A program made the position numbers and the translations under genes. From Pelagibacteraceae bacterium AG-414-M23 (GTDB lineage Bacteria; Pseudomonadota; Alphaproteobacteria; Pelagibacterales; Pelagibacteraceae): a DNA stretch of 64,000 bases. The notes beneath the pieces are model-generated. The model searched no databases. It was not told the DNA's origin and saw only the letters and a list, made by a program, of their open reading frames with translations. Below are positions 1 through 9,049 of this stretch, piece after piece. Position 1 is the first letter of the stretch; each line of letters begins with the position of its first letter. Location: assembly GCA_003214525.1 (NCBI GenBank), contig QCLN01000005.1:1-64000 (forward strand), given 5' to 3'.

Positions 1-500
<500 letters not shown>

Positions 501-512
501 CTATTTTGGATG

Positions 513-1085
513 TTATTTCATTGTTGGCATTACAAATTCTGGATTAGATCTTACTCCAGATGGCCATCTTGAAGTTATTGTTTTTAATTTTGTATAAAAT
601 CTTACTCCCTCTGGACCATGCATATGTTGATCTCCGAACAATGATCTTTTCCAACCACCAAAACTATGAAAAGCAACTGGTACCGGTATTGGGATATTAA
701 TACCTACCATACCAATTTTAATTTTGCTTGCAAAAGTTCTACCTACATCACCGTCTCTAGTATAAATACTTGTACCATTTCCAAATTCATGATTATTGAT
801 TAGTTGAGTAGCTTCATCAAAATCTTTAGCTCTTACAACTGACAATACAGGTCCGAATATTTCTTCTTTGTAAATTCTCATATCTTTTTTAACATGATCA
901 AAAAGACAGCCACCTATATAATAACCATTTTCATAGCCTTGAAGTTTTATATTTCTTCCATCTACAACTAATTTAGCTCCTTCTTTAACTCCAATATCTA
1001 CATAGCATTTAACTTTTTCTAGATGTTCTTTGGTTACTAAAGGACCCATTTCAGAACTTTTATCCATTCCTGGTCCAACTTTCAA
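513..1085 (-). CDS. mmsA: Methylmalonate-semialdehyde dehydrogenase, C-terminal part (after frameshift)
   Basis: This is the C-terminal 190 residues of a CoA-acylating aldehyde dehydrogenase. It contains the family segments EEIFGPVLSVVRA and FHSFGGWKRSLFGD. The first codon in the ORF track is a TTG that corresponds to the Leu of the conserved ALKVGPGMD segment. No real start or ribosome binding site is visible, so this is not an independent gene but the second half of mmsA. Joining it to 1082..2005 by a -1 shift gives 497 residues, the usual MmsA length. The enzyme converts (methyl)malonate semialdehyde to propionyl-CoA or acetyl-CoA. See the finding on the slippery heptamer. Confidence 0.9.
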   Translation of the reverse strand: MKVGPGMDKSSEMGPLVTKEHLEKVKCYVDIGVKEGAKLVVDGRNIKLQGYENGYYIGGCLFDHVKKDMRIYKEEIFGPVLSVVRAKDFDEATQLINNHEFGNGTSIYTRDGDVGRTFASKIKIGMVGINIPIPVPVAFHSFGGWKRSLFGDQHMHGPEGVRFYTKLKTITSRWPSGVRSNPEFVMPTMK

Positions 1086-2005
1086 AGCTTCAACTTTTTT
1101 TCTAATTCACTTACAAGTTTGTCTCCAACATTTCCAACAGCTACAGCAACTGATTGTGCCATACATCTTTCTCCTGCAGAACCATAAGCTGCACCCATTA
1201 AGCCATTTACAGCTTGATCTAAATCACAATCTGGCATTACAACACAATGGTTTTTAGCACCTCCTAACGCTTGAACTCTTTTTTCATTTTTTGCAGCATT
1301 TTCATAAATATATTTTGCTATAGGAGTTGATCCTACAAAACTAACAGCTTGAATATCTTTGTTTGATAATATGGCGTCTACAACTTCTTTGTCCCCATTA
1401 ACAACATTTAAAACTCCTTCTGGTAAACCAGCTTCAGAGAAAAGTTCTGCTAATCTAATTGAACAAGATGGATCTTTTTCAGATGGTTTTAAAACAAAAG
1501 TATTGCCACAAGCTATCGCCATTGGAAACATCCACATTGGTACCATTGCCGGAAAATTAAATGGAGTTATTCCAGCGCAAACTCCTAGCGGCTGTCTGAT
1601 TGACCAGCTATCAATATTAGTTCCAACATTTTCTGTAAATTCACCTTTTAACATTTGAGGAATTCCACAAGCAAACTCCACAACCTCCAAGCCTCTTGTG
1701 AGTGATCCTTTTGCATCTTCATAAACTTTGCCGTGTTCTAAAACTATAAGTTTAGTTAGTTCATCTGAATTTTTTTCTATTAATTCTTTATATTTAAAAA
1801 TAATTCTTGCTCTTTGTATTGGTGGCGTTGTTGACCAATTTAAATAAGCTTTCTTCGCATGTTCAACTGCTTTATCTAGGTCTAATTTTGATCCTAATAT
1901 AACTTCAGATTCTTGAGTTCCGTTTGCAGGATTAAATACTTTTCCTTTTCTACTTGAATCTCCAGAAGAAATTTTACCATTTATGTAATGCTGTATTAAA
2001 TTCAT
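1082..2005 (-). CDS. mmsA: Methylmalonate-semialdehyde dehydrogenase, N-terminal part (before frameshift)
   Basis: This holds the N-terminal 307 residues of MmsA: the start MNLIQHYINGK, the cofactor segment GITPFNFPAMVPMWM, the motif SFVGSTPIAKYIY and the catalytic cysteine in GSAGERCMAQ. The frame is lost in a run of seven A at + strand 1095-1101. With eight A it would continue as EKKVEALKVGPGMD, the normal family sequence. The zero frame stops three codons later at TGA. The function would be valine, propionate or beta-alanine catabolism, giving acyl-CoA. It lies 22 bases after sdhB in the same transcription direction. The break could be a real mutation, an assembly error or programmed frameshifting. 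Confidence 0.92.
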   Translation of the reverse strand: MNLIQHYINGKISSGDSSRKGKVFNPANGTQESEVILGSKLDLDKAVEHAKKAYLNWSTTPPIQRARIIFKYKELIEKNSDELTKLIVLEHGKVYEDAKGSLTRGLEVVEFACGIPQMLKGEFTENVGTNIDSWSIRQPLGVCAGITPFNFPAMVPMWMFPMAIACGNTFVLKPSEKDPSCSIRLAELFSEAGLPEGVLNVVNGDKEVVDAILSNKDIQAVSFVGSTPIAKYIYENAAKNEKRVQALGGAKNHCVVMPDCDLDQAVNGLMGAAYGSAGERCMAQSVAVAVGNVGDKLVSELEKKLKL

Positions 2006-2027
2006 CGGAAATTATTTAAATATATAA

Positions 2028-2801
2028 TTAGCTAGTTGCAAGCATTTTTTTGATGGAAGCAATGGCTTTTGCCGGATTTAAACCTTTTGGGCATGCATTA
2101 GTACAGTTCATAATTGTATGACATCTATAAAGCTTTAATTCATCGGCAACTTTTTTTAATCTTTCTTTTCTGTCTTCATCTCTACTATCTATTATCCATC
2201 TGTAAGCTTGTAATAATACTGCCGGTCCTAAGAATTTATCTCCATTCCACCAATAACTTGGACATGCAGTAGAACAACATGCGCACATTATACATTCATA
2301 TAATCCATCCAATTTAGATCTATCATCTCTTGATTGATGATGCTCAGTATCATCTGATTTTTTTGAAGTTTTTAACCATGGTTCAACAGACTGATATTGT
2401 TTGTAAAGAATGCTTAAATCTCCAATAAGATCTTTTAATACTTTTAGATGAGGTAATGGATAAATATTTATTTCTCCTTTTATTTCTGAATGAGATTTCG
2501 TGCAAGCTAATCCATTTTTTCCATTCATATTCATTGCACAAGAGCCACAAACACCATGTGCACATGACCTTCTATATGCTAAAGATGGATCTATTTCATT
2601 CTTAATTTTGTTTAGTACATCTAAAACTTTAGATGGACAGTTATCCATATCAACTTCATAAGTATCTATTCTTGGGTTTCCTCCTATTGACGGGTCCCAT
2701 CTATAAACATTAACTTTTCTTATATTTTTAGATCCAGTTTTGTCTTTATAATAGTGTCCCTTTTTTATTTCAGAATTTTTTGGAAGATTAATTTGAACCA
2801 T
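2028..2801 (-). CDS. sdhB: Succinate dehydrogenase iron-sulfur subunit
   Basis: This 257-residue protein has the [2Fe-2S] cysteine cluster [13 protein letters not shown] near residue 80. It also has the [4Fe-4S]/[3Fe-4S] motifs [17 protein letters not shown] and [17 protein letters not shown]. It passes electrons from the SdhA flavin to ubiquinone. The Trp in SYWWN and the His in CHTIMNC, both quinone-site residues in E. coli SdhB, are kept. Its start codon overlaps the sdhA stop by one base, so translation is coupled. It is the last gene of an sdhCDAB operon, followed by mmsA and mdh. Confidence 0.97.
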   Translation of the reverse strand: MVQINLPKNSEIKKGHYYKDKTGSKNIRKVNVYRWDPSIGGNPRIDTYEVDMDNCPSKVLDVLNKIKNEIDPSLAYRRSCAHGVCGSCAMNMNGKNGLACTKSHSEIKGEINIYPLPHLKVLKDLIGDLSILYKQYQSVEPWLKTSKKSDDTEHHQSRDDRSKLDGLYECIMCACCSTACPSYWWNGDKFLGPAVLLQAYRWIIDSRDEDRKERLKKVADELKLYRCHTIMNCTNACPKGLNPAKAIASIKKMLATS

Positions 2802-4576
2802 TAATACACTCTTTCTTGTGGTGGAAAATATTGTACCTCATTTGTTAAGGTTGACTTATGAACGTCTCTATAAGAAATTTTTGATTTAATTCCATCACAC
2901 CATGATAAAGTATGTTTCATATAATTTTGATCGTCTCTTTTAGGATAATCTTCTCTAGCATGAGCTCCTCTGCTTTCCTTTCTATTATAAGCAGAATCCA
3001 TAGTAGTAATTGCTTGTCTTATTAAATTGTCAAATTCTAAAGTTTCTACTAAATCGGTATTAAATATAAGAGATTTATCTTTAACATTAATTGATTCCAT
3101 GCCCTTGAAAGGTTTTCTAATTTCTTCAACTCCTTCTTTTAAAGTTTTATCTGATCTAAAAACTGCACACTTTGATTGCATAGTTTTTTGCATTGAAATT
3201 CTCAGTTCGGAAGTTCTATTATCTCCACTTCCGTTTCTTAATTTATCAAATCTATCTAAACATTTGTCAGTTTCTAAATTTGGTATTTCTTCATGTGGCA
3301 TTCCTGGTTTAACTAGTTCTGCAGCTCTTTTCGCTGCAGCTCTTCCAAATACAACTAAATCAATTAATGAGTTTGATCCTAATCTATTAGCGCCATGAAC
3401 AGATACGCATGCCGCTTCTCCAATCGCCATAAGTCCTGTAATAGTAGTTTCTGAACCATTAACAGTTAACACTTCGGCTTTATAATTTGTTGGAATTCCA
3501 CCCATATTATAATGGACAGTTGGTACTACTGGGATTGGCTCTTTAGTAACATCAACATTTGCGAACAATCTAGATGACTCAGCAATTCCTGGCAATCTCT
3601 CATCAATTACTTTTGGGTCTAAATGATTTAAATGAAGATGTACGTGATCTTTTTCTTTACCAATTCCTCTTCCTTCGTTAATTTCAATTGCAATAGATCT
3701 ACTAACTACATCTCTTGAAGCTAGATCTTTTGCTTTCGGTGCATATTTTTCCATAAATCTTTCACCTTTAGAATTTAATAGGTATCCACCTTCGCCTCTA
3801 ACTCCCTCTGAAATTAATGTACCATGACCATAAATGCCTGTTGGATGAAATTGAACAAATTCCATATCTTGAAGTGGAAGACCTGCTCTTAATACCATTG
3901 CATTTCCATCTCCAGTACATGTATGAGCAGAGGTCGCAGAATAATAAACTTTTCCATATCCACCAGTTGCAATAATAGTTATGTGCGATCTAAAACGATG
4001 AAGAGTTCCATCGTTTAAATTCCAGGCAATCAAGCCTTTACATTGCCCATCTTTCATTAAAAGATCTAAAGCAAAATACTCAATAAAAAACTCTGTATTA
4101 TGTTTTAATGCTTGGCCATAAAGTGTATGTAAGATTGCATGTCCTGTTCTATCTGCTGCTGCACAAGTTCTTTGAACTGTTTCATTTCCATAATTTTTTG
4201 TCATTCCCCCAAATGGTCTTTGATAAATTTTTCCATCTTCAGTTCTACTAAATGGAACACCATATTGTTCTAATTCAAGAACTGCTCTAGGTGCTTCTTT
4301 GCATAAATATTCGATGGAATCTTGGTCTCCAAGCCAGTCCGATCCTTTAACTGTATCATACATGTGCCATCGCCAATCATCTTCTCCCATGTTTCCTAAA
4401 GCGGCTGAAATTCCACCTTGTGCTGCTGATGTATGACTTCTAGTTGGAAAAACTTTTGAAATACATGCTGTTTTTAAGCCAGCCTCGCTTAGTCCTACTG
4501 CCGCTCTAAGTCCTGACCCTCCAGCCCCTAAAACAACAACATCATAATTATGATCTATAATTTTGTACGAATTCAT
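2801..4576 (-). CDS. sdhA: Succinate dehydrogenase flavoprotein subunit
   Basis: This 591-residue protein has the N-terminal FAD-binding motif [13 protein letters not shown] and the covalent FAD-attachment His region [12 protein letters not shown]. It also has the substrate motif [13 protein letters not shown] and the C-terminal active-site segment [17 protein letters not shown], where an Arg acts as proton shuttle. It oxidises succinate to fumarate. The length and end (FPPQERVY) are normal for alphaproteobacterial SdhA. It starts three bases after sdhD and is followed with a one-base overlap by sdhB. Confidence 0.98.
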   Translation of the reverse strand: MNSYKIIDHNYDVVVLGAGGSGLRAAVGLSEAGLKTACISKVFPTRSHTSAAQGGISAALGNMGEDDWRWHMYDTVKGSDWLGDQDSIEYLCKEAPRAVLELEQYGVPFSRTEDGKIYQRPFGGMTKNYGNETVQRTCAAADRTGHAILHTLYGQALKHNTEFFIEYFALDLLMKDGQCKGLIAWNLNDGTLHRFRSHITIIATGGYGKVYYSATSAHTCTGDGNAMVLRAGLPLQDMEFVQFHPTGIYGHGTLISEGVRGEGGYLLNSKGERFMEKYAPKAKDLASRDVVSRSIAIEINEGRGIGKEKDHVHLHLNHLDPKVIDERLPGIAESSRLFANVDVTKEPIPVVPTVHYNMGGIPTNYKAEVLTVNGSETTITGLMAIGEAACVSVHGANRLGSNSLIDLVVFGRAAAKRAAELVKPGMPHEEIPNLETDKCLDRFDKLRNGSGDNRTSELRISMQKTMQSKCAVFRSDKTLKEGVEEIRKPFKGMESINVKDKSLIFNTDLVETLEFDNLIRQAITTMDSAYNRKESRGAHAREDYPKRDDQNYMKHTLSWCDGIKSKISYRDVHKSTLTNEVQYFPPQERVY

Positions 4577-4579
4577 ATT

Positions 4580-4903
4580 TTATAATTTAATAAGAATAAT
4601 TATTGTAATAGTTGGTATAATTAAAGATGACAAATAAACCATCATATTTGCAAATTTTCTTGTTTTTTTGTTATTAATGTAGTCTTCGAATATTTCGCTA
4701 ATATTTAAAGCTGAATTAAAAAAAGTAATAATTATAAATATTGAGAAAAAAATGGTTGAAGATTGAGATGAAAAAAATTCAACTATATTTTGATAGTTAG
4801 CATCGTATATAGGTAAAAATTTGATAAGAAACCATATCATAAATGGAACCATCAATAACGAGCTAACTTTTAAGAATATCCATTTCCTTGTAGCATTAAT
4901 CAT
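4580..4903 (-). CDS. sdhD: Succinate dehydrogenase membrane anchor subunit SdhD
   Basis: This 107-residue protein has three predicted membrane segments. Its place between sdhC and sdhA and the conserved EDY motif (quinone-site Tyr, Tyr83 in E. coli) identify it. The whole protein has no histidine. The position ten residues before EDY, which is the heme b ligand His71 in E. coli SdhD, is Asn here (FFNSALNISEIFEDY). This matches a second missing ligand in SdhC. It starts in a one-base overlap with the sdhC stop. The assignment rests on operon position plus this short motif, because anchor subunits diverge quickly. Confidence 0.88.
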   Translation of the reverse strand: MINATRKWIFLKVSSLLMVPFMIWFLIKFLPIYDANYQNIVEFFSSQSSTIFFSIFIIITFFNSALNISEIFEDYINNKKTRKFANMMVYLSSLIIPTITIIILIKL

Positions 4904-5286
4904 TAGACTAAAATCCCTCTGATCGAATATAAAATTATTGTAATTACTAAGGACCCTATGATAACTAAAACTCCTGTAATCTTAGAGGTTTTTAGCTCAA
5001 ACCCATATCCTAAATCCCAAAACCAATGTCTAACTTCGCTTAATATCTGAAATGAATATGACCATACAAAACTAATTATAAAAAATTTACCAAAAAAAGA
5101 GTTAAAAAAATTATAAACTATTTGGTAATTTTGATTACCAAGAATTAATGTCCAAACTAAAAAACAAAGTAAAGTCAAAATTAAAATATTAATTACACTT
5201 GTTATTCTATGCGAGATAGAAACTAGAGAAGAAACATGCCAGTTATATATTTGTATATGCGGAGATAATGGATTTTTATCTGTCAT
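4903..5286 (-). CDS. sdhC: Succinate dehydrogenase cytochrome b subunit SdhC
   Basis: This 127-residue protein has three membrane segments and the family start RPLSPH-like (NPLSPHIQIYNWH). The quinone-site motif SISHR carries the Ser and Arg corresponding to E. coli Ser27 and Arg31. The conserved VRHWFWDLGYG segment is present, but seven residues before its His, where E. coli SdhC has heme ligand His84, there is Gln (SFQILSEVRH). The codon is CAG. The gene overlaps the end of asd by 11 bases, so the sdh operon follows asd without a gap. Either the complex lacks heme b or the heme is bound differently. Confidence 0.93.
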   Translation of the reverse strand: MTDKNPLSPHIQIYNWHVSSLVSISHRITSVINILILTLLCFLVWTLILGNQNYQIVYNFFNSFFGKFFIISFVWSYSFQILSEVRHWFWDLGYGFELKTSKITGVLVIIGSLVITIILYSIRGILV

Positions 5287-6286
5287 GCAGATTTTTTTTA
5301 ATTAAATCTTCTGCAATTTCAACTGCATTTAATGCAGCACCTTTAAGCAAATTATCTGAAACTATCCATAGATTCACAGTATTAGATTGCGAATCATCTT
5401 GTCTGATTCTTGAAATAAACGTTTCGAATTTATTTTCTGCTTCAGCAGGTGTAATATATCCTCCATCTTTTTGTTCATCAATAACTTTGCAACCTGGCGA
5501 TTTAGATAAAATATTTTTTATTTCATCTAAATTAAATTTTTTTTCAAATTCAACATTTGCGCTTATAGAATGAGATACAAGAACAGGTATTCTAACACAA
5601 GTAGACGTAATTTTAATTTTTTTATCCAAAATTTTTTGAACCTCATCAGAAGTTTTTTGTTCTTCCTTAGTATAACCATTTTCTAAAAAACTATCGATAT
5701 GAGGAATGGCATTAAAAGCTATTTGTTTTGTAAAATGTTTAGATTCTATTTTTTTATTACTTAAATAATCTTGAGTCTGAGATAATAGCTCATCCATTGG
5801 TGCTTTGCCTGCTCCTGAAACAGATTGATAAGTTGATACAACAATTCTCTTAACTATATATAAATCGTGTAAAGGTTTTAGGGCAACAACAAGAGGTATA
5901 ACTGAGCAATTTGCATTTGCAATTATATTTTTATTTTTGACATAAGTTAATTCTTCTGAATTTACTTCAGGTACTATTAAAGGAATGTCAGGATCTTTTC
6001 GAAAAAATTTAGAGTTATCAATTACTATTGTTTTTTCTGCTGCTTTGTTAGCCCATTTTTCTGCTACAGCACTTCCTGCGGCAAAAAAAGCAATTTTTAC
6101 TTTTGAAAAATCAAATTTTTCTAAATCTATAACAGTATGCCCTTTACCCTTAAAATTAATTTTTTTACCTGAACTTCTTGAGGAAGCAACTAAAAATAAT
6201 TCAGAAATTGGAAATTTTTTATTTTCCAAAACTTCTATAATTTTTCTTCCAACATTTCCTGTTGCACCTACTATTGCAATATTCAT
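5276..6286 (-). CDS. asd: Aspartate-semialdehyde dehydrogenase
   Basis: This 336-residue enzyme begins MNIAIVGATGNVGRKI, an NADP-binding motif. It has the catalytic cysteine in NANCSVIPLVVALKPLHD, the loop STYQSVSGAGK and the His in RIPVLVSHS. It reduces aspartyl phosphate to aspartate semialdehyde, the branch point to lysine, threonine and methionine. It lies between dmdA (15-base gap) and sdhC (11-base overlap) on the same strand. The length is normal for the bacterial family. In many alphaproteobacteria asd sits beside leuB; here the three dmd genes lie between them. Confidence 0.97.
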   Translation of the reverse strand: MNIAIVGATGNVGRKIIEVLENKKFPISELFLVASSRSSGKKINFKGKGHTVIDLEKFDFSKVKIAFFAAGSAVAEKWANKAAEKTIVIDNSKFFRKDPDIPLIVPEVNSEELTYVKNKNIIANANCSVIPLVVALKPLHDLYIVKRIVVSTYQSVSGAGKAPMDELLSQTQDYLSNKKIESKHFTKQIAFNAIPHIDSFLENGYTKEEQKTSDEVQKILDKKIKITSTCVRIPVLVSHSISANVEFEKKFNLDEIKNILSKSPGCKVIDEQKDGGYITPAEAENKFETFISRIRQDDSQSNTVNLWIVSDNLLKGAALNAVEIAEDLIKKNLHDR

Positions 6287-6301
6287 GATGATTTAGTTAT
6301 A

Positions 6302-7411
6302 CTAAATGAAAGGTAAATCGCAAACTTTTCCCTCAAAAGTACTATGATTTATTGATATTTTAAAGGTCTGAGAAACTTCATAGTAGGGTTTATCTAACAT
6401 CGCAATTCCTATTACTTTTTTAAAATGTGGAGAGTATACACCGGACCTAAGTTCTCCTATTTTTAAACCCTTATCATCAACAAGATCTATAGATTTTGAT
6501 ATGCTTATTTCTTTTGTATCAATTATTACACCCATCAGCTTTTTGCTAATGCCCGTTTGTTTAACTTCTTTTAATTTTTCTTTTCCAAGAAAATTGACTT
6601 CAGTATCTAAATTTACATATTTATCTAAGCCACACTCAAGTGGGTTATCATTGTTATCCATGTCGTTTCCATAAGATAGCAAGGCACTTTCAATTCTCTC
6701 AATTAAATTTGGACATCCCGGTTTGACATTAAATTCTTTTCCAACTTCAAATAATTTATCGTATAAAGCTAGACCAGATTTTGTATTTTCAACATAAATC
6801 TCGTAACCACCTTGTTTTGACCAGCCTGATCTTGCAATCAAATGTTTTGCTTCAGAAAATTCAAAATAATCGAAACCAAAAAATTTCATTTCAATAATTT
6901 TTTTTCCAAATATTTTTTCCATAAGTTTATAGGATTTTGGGCCTTGTACCGCTAATATATCAACGTTTGGTTCAAATATTTTAACATCGAACTTGTTTCC
7001 TATTGCTAATCCTTTTGCAAATAAAATTACATCGGAGTCCGCAATTGAAATCCACCATCTTTCTTCACCAAGTTTTAGAATTACTGGATCATTTATTAAA
7101 CCTGCTTTGTCATCTATAATTGGACAATAATAGCATCTTCCTACTTTGGATTTTGATAGATCTCTGCATGTCATTAGTTGTACTAATTTTCCTGAATCTT
7201 TCCCAGAGATTTCAACTTGTCTTTCTCCAGCAACATCCCAAACTTGTACATTTTCTTTTAGATGATGATAGGAATCTTCTAAAGATCCAAATGCCGCTGG
7301 CAAAAGCATATGATTATAAGATGTGTAAGCAGTCACACCCTGCTTTTCAATTCTTGAAGTGTAAGGTGTGCTTCTAAGTCTTCTAGATCTTGCTATAGAA
7401 TAATTTTTCAT
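6302..7411 (-). CDS. dmdA: Dimethylsulfoniopropionate (DMSP) demethylase
   Basis: This 369-residue protein belongs to the GcvT/aminomethyltransferase fold. It starts [20 protein letters not shown] and holds [34 protein letters not shown] and [14 protein letters not shown], which I recognise as SAR11-type DmdA rather than glycine cleavage GcvT. It moves a methyl group from DMSP to tetrahydrofolate, giving methylmercaptopropionate and 5-methyl-THF. It is the last gene of dmdC-dmdB-dmdA, 14 bases after dmdB, so the first step of the pathway is downstream of the genes for the next steps. The ATG start agrees with the family length. Methyl groups could enter one-carbon metabolism through FolD, also in this window. 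Confidence 0.95.
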   Translation of the reverse strand: MKNYSIARSRRLRSTPYTSRIEKQGVTAYTSYNHMLLPAAFGSLEDSYHHLKENVQVWDVAGERQVEISGKDSGKLVQLMTCRDLSKSKVGRCYYCPIIDDKAGLINDPVILKLGEERWWISIADSDVILFAKGLAIGNKFDVKIFEPNVDILAVQGPKSYKLMEKIFGKKIIEMKFFGFDYFEFSEAKHLIARSGWSKQGGYEIYVENTKSGLALYDKLFEVGKEFNVKPGCPNLIERIESALLSYGNDMDNNDNPLECGLDKYVNLDTEVNFLGKEKLKEVKQTGISKKLMGVIIDTKEISISKSIDLVDDKGLKIGELRSGVYSPHFKKVIGIAMLDKPYYEVSQTFKISINHSTFEGKVCDLPFI

Positions 7412-7425
7412 ATTTTAAATATTAT

Positions 7426-9048
7426 TTATTCTTTAGCCTTTTTTCTTAGTTCAAATTTCTGAATTTTACCTGTTGATGTTTTTGGGAGTTCACAAAACTC
7501 AATTTTTTTAGGAACTTTAAAACCTGCTAAAGTTTCCTTACAAAAACTTATTAATTCTTCTTCAGTTACATTTTTATCTTTAACTTTTTCAATGAATGCA
7601 CAAGGAACTTCTCCCCATTTTTCATCTGGTTTTGCAACAACTGCAGCAATAGATACACCTGGATGCTTAGCTAAAGTATTTTCAATTTCAATTGAAGAAA
7701 TATTTTCACCACCTGATATTATTATATCTTTAGATCTGTCTTTTATTTTTATGTAACCGTCTGGATTTGTAACTGCCAAATCGCCAGAATGAAACCAACC
7801 ATTAGACATTGCTTTTTCTGTCGCTTCTTTGTCTTTAAAATAGCCCTTCATTACGATATTGCCCCTAATCATGATTTCTCCAATTGTTTTTCCATCCATT
7901 GGAACGGGTTTCATTGTTTCGGGATCCATAACCATAGCATCTTCAGTATTTGGGTACCTTACTCCTTGTCTAGCTTTTATTTCGTTTTTTTTATCCTCAT
8001 CGTAAGAATTCCATTCGTCATTCCATGCACATTGTAAAATATGTCCATAAGTTTCTGTAAGTCCATAAACATGCATTACATCAAATCCTAAAGCTTCCAT
8101 TTTTTTGAATATTATACTTGGAGGAGGCGCACCTGCTGTCAAAACATAAACTTTATGCTTTAATTTTTTTCTATTAGACTCTGCTGCTCCTGTTATCATA
8201 TTTAAAACAATTGGGGCACCACCAAAATGTGTAATTTTATGTTTTTCTATTAATTCGAATATTTTTTTTATATCTATTGCTCTTAGACATATTGTTTTTC
8301 CATTTAACATTGGAATTGTCCATGGGTAGCACCACCCATTACAATGAAACATTGGTACAACTGTTAAAAAATTTAATCTGTTCGGCATGTTCCATGCCAC
8401 TGCACTGCCAGTGGACATCAAATATGAACCTCTATGATGATAAACAACACCTTTAGGATTTCCAGTTGTTCCTGAGGTATAACTTAGAGAGATTGCTTGC
8501 CATTCATCTTTTGGCCTTTTCCAAATATAGTTATCATCTCCAGAATTTAAAAAATCTTCATATTCTTTATCACCAATTTTTTTTAATGCAGATTGATCTG
8601 CAAAATTATCCTGAATATCTATAATTATTGGTTTTGATTTGATTTGACTTAACGCCTTTTCAATAACTGAATGAAGTTGTCTATCTACAATTAAAACCTT
8701 TGCTTCACTGTGTTCTAAAATATATGCAACAGTTTTTGCATCTACTCTGCTATTAATCGTATTTAATACTGCTCCGGCCATTGGAACTGAATAATGAGCT
8801 TCAAAAATTTCAGGAGTATTAAACGCCATTACAGATACCGTATCGCCTTCACCGATACCAATTTTCTCTAAAGCACTAGCAAACTTTGTACATCTTTTAT
8901 ATACTTCGGTCCAAGTGTAACTTCTGCTTTCATATACCAAAGCTTCATAGTTCGGATAAATGTCTTTTGCTCTTTCCAAAAAACTTAATGGTGTTAGTGG
9001 AACAAAATTTGCATCATTTTTATCAAGATTTGTTTCGTAATGATTCAT
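7426..9048 (-). CDS. dmdB: Methylmercaptopropionate-CoA ligase (acyl-CoA synthetase)
   Basis: This 540-residue adenylate-forming enzyme has the P-loop-like motif YTSGTTGNPKGVVYHHRG near residue 190. It also has the segment VYGLTETYGH, the hinge GYIKIKDRSKDIIISGGENI and the C-terminal catalytic Lys in TSTGKIQKFELR. Medium-chain acyl-CoA synthetases share this layout. Its place directly between dmdC (one-base gap) and dmdA supports the DmdB role, which activates methylmercaptopropionate with CoA and ATP. Some DmdB enzymes also accept other short fatty acids, so the substrate is inferred from context. Confidence 0.85.
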   Translation of the reverse strand: MNHYETNLDKNDANFVPLTPLSFLERAKDIYPNYEALVYESRSYTWTEVYKRCTKFASALEKIGIGEGDTVSVMAFNTPEIFEAHYSVPMAGAVLNTINSRVDAKTVAYILEHSEAKVLIVDRQLHSVIEKALSQIKSKPIIIDIQDNFADQSALKKIGDKEYEDFLNSGDDNYIWKRPKDEWQAISLSYTSGTTGNPKGVVYHHRGSYLMSTGSAVAWNMPNRLNFLTVVPMFHCNGWCYPWTIPMLNGKTICLRAIDIKKIFELIEKHKITHFGGAPIVLNMITGAAESNRKKLKHKVYVLTAGAPPPSIIFKKMEALGFDVMHVYGLTETYGHILQCAWNDEWNSYDEDKKNEIKARQGVRYPNTEDAMVMDPETMKPVPMDGKTIGEIMIRGNIVMKGYFKDKEATEKAMSNGWFHSGDLAVTNPDGYIKIKDRSKDIIISGGENISSIEIENTLAKHPGVSIAAVVAKPDEKWGEVPCAFIEKVKDKNVTEEELISFCKETLAGFKVPKKIEFCELPKTSTGKIQKFELRKKAKE

Positions 9049-9049
9049 A

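Noticed and set aside
513-2005. Two separate aldehyde dehydrogenase genes
   Set aside because: The second ORF starts only at a TTG inside a conserved family segment, and the two halves join into one normal MmsA with a single-base change.
7120-7377. Plus-strand ORFs opposite dmdA, dmdB and dmdC
   Set aside because: They are antisense frames of well-identified genes in AT-rich DNA.
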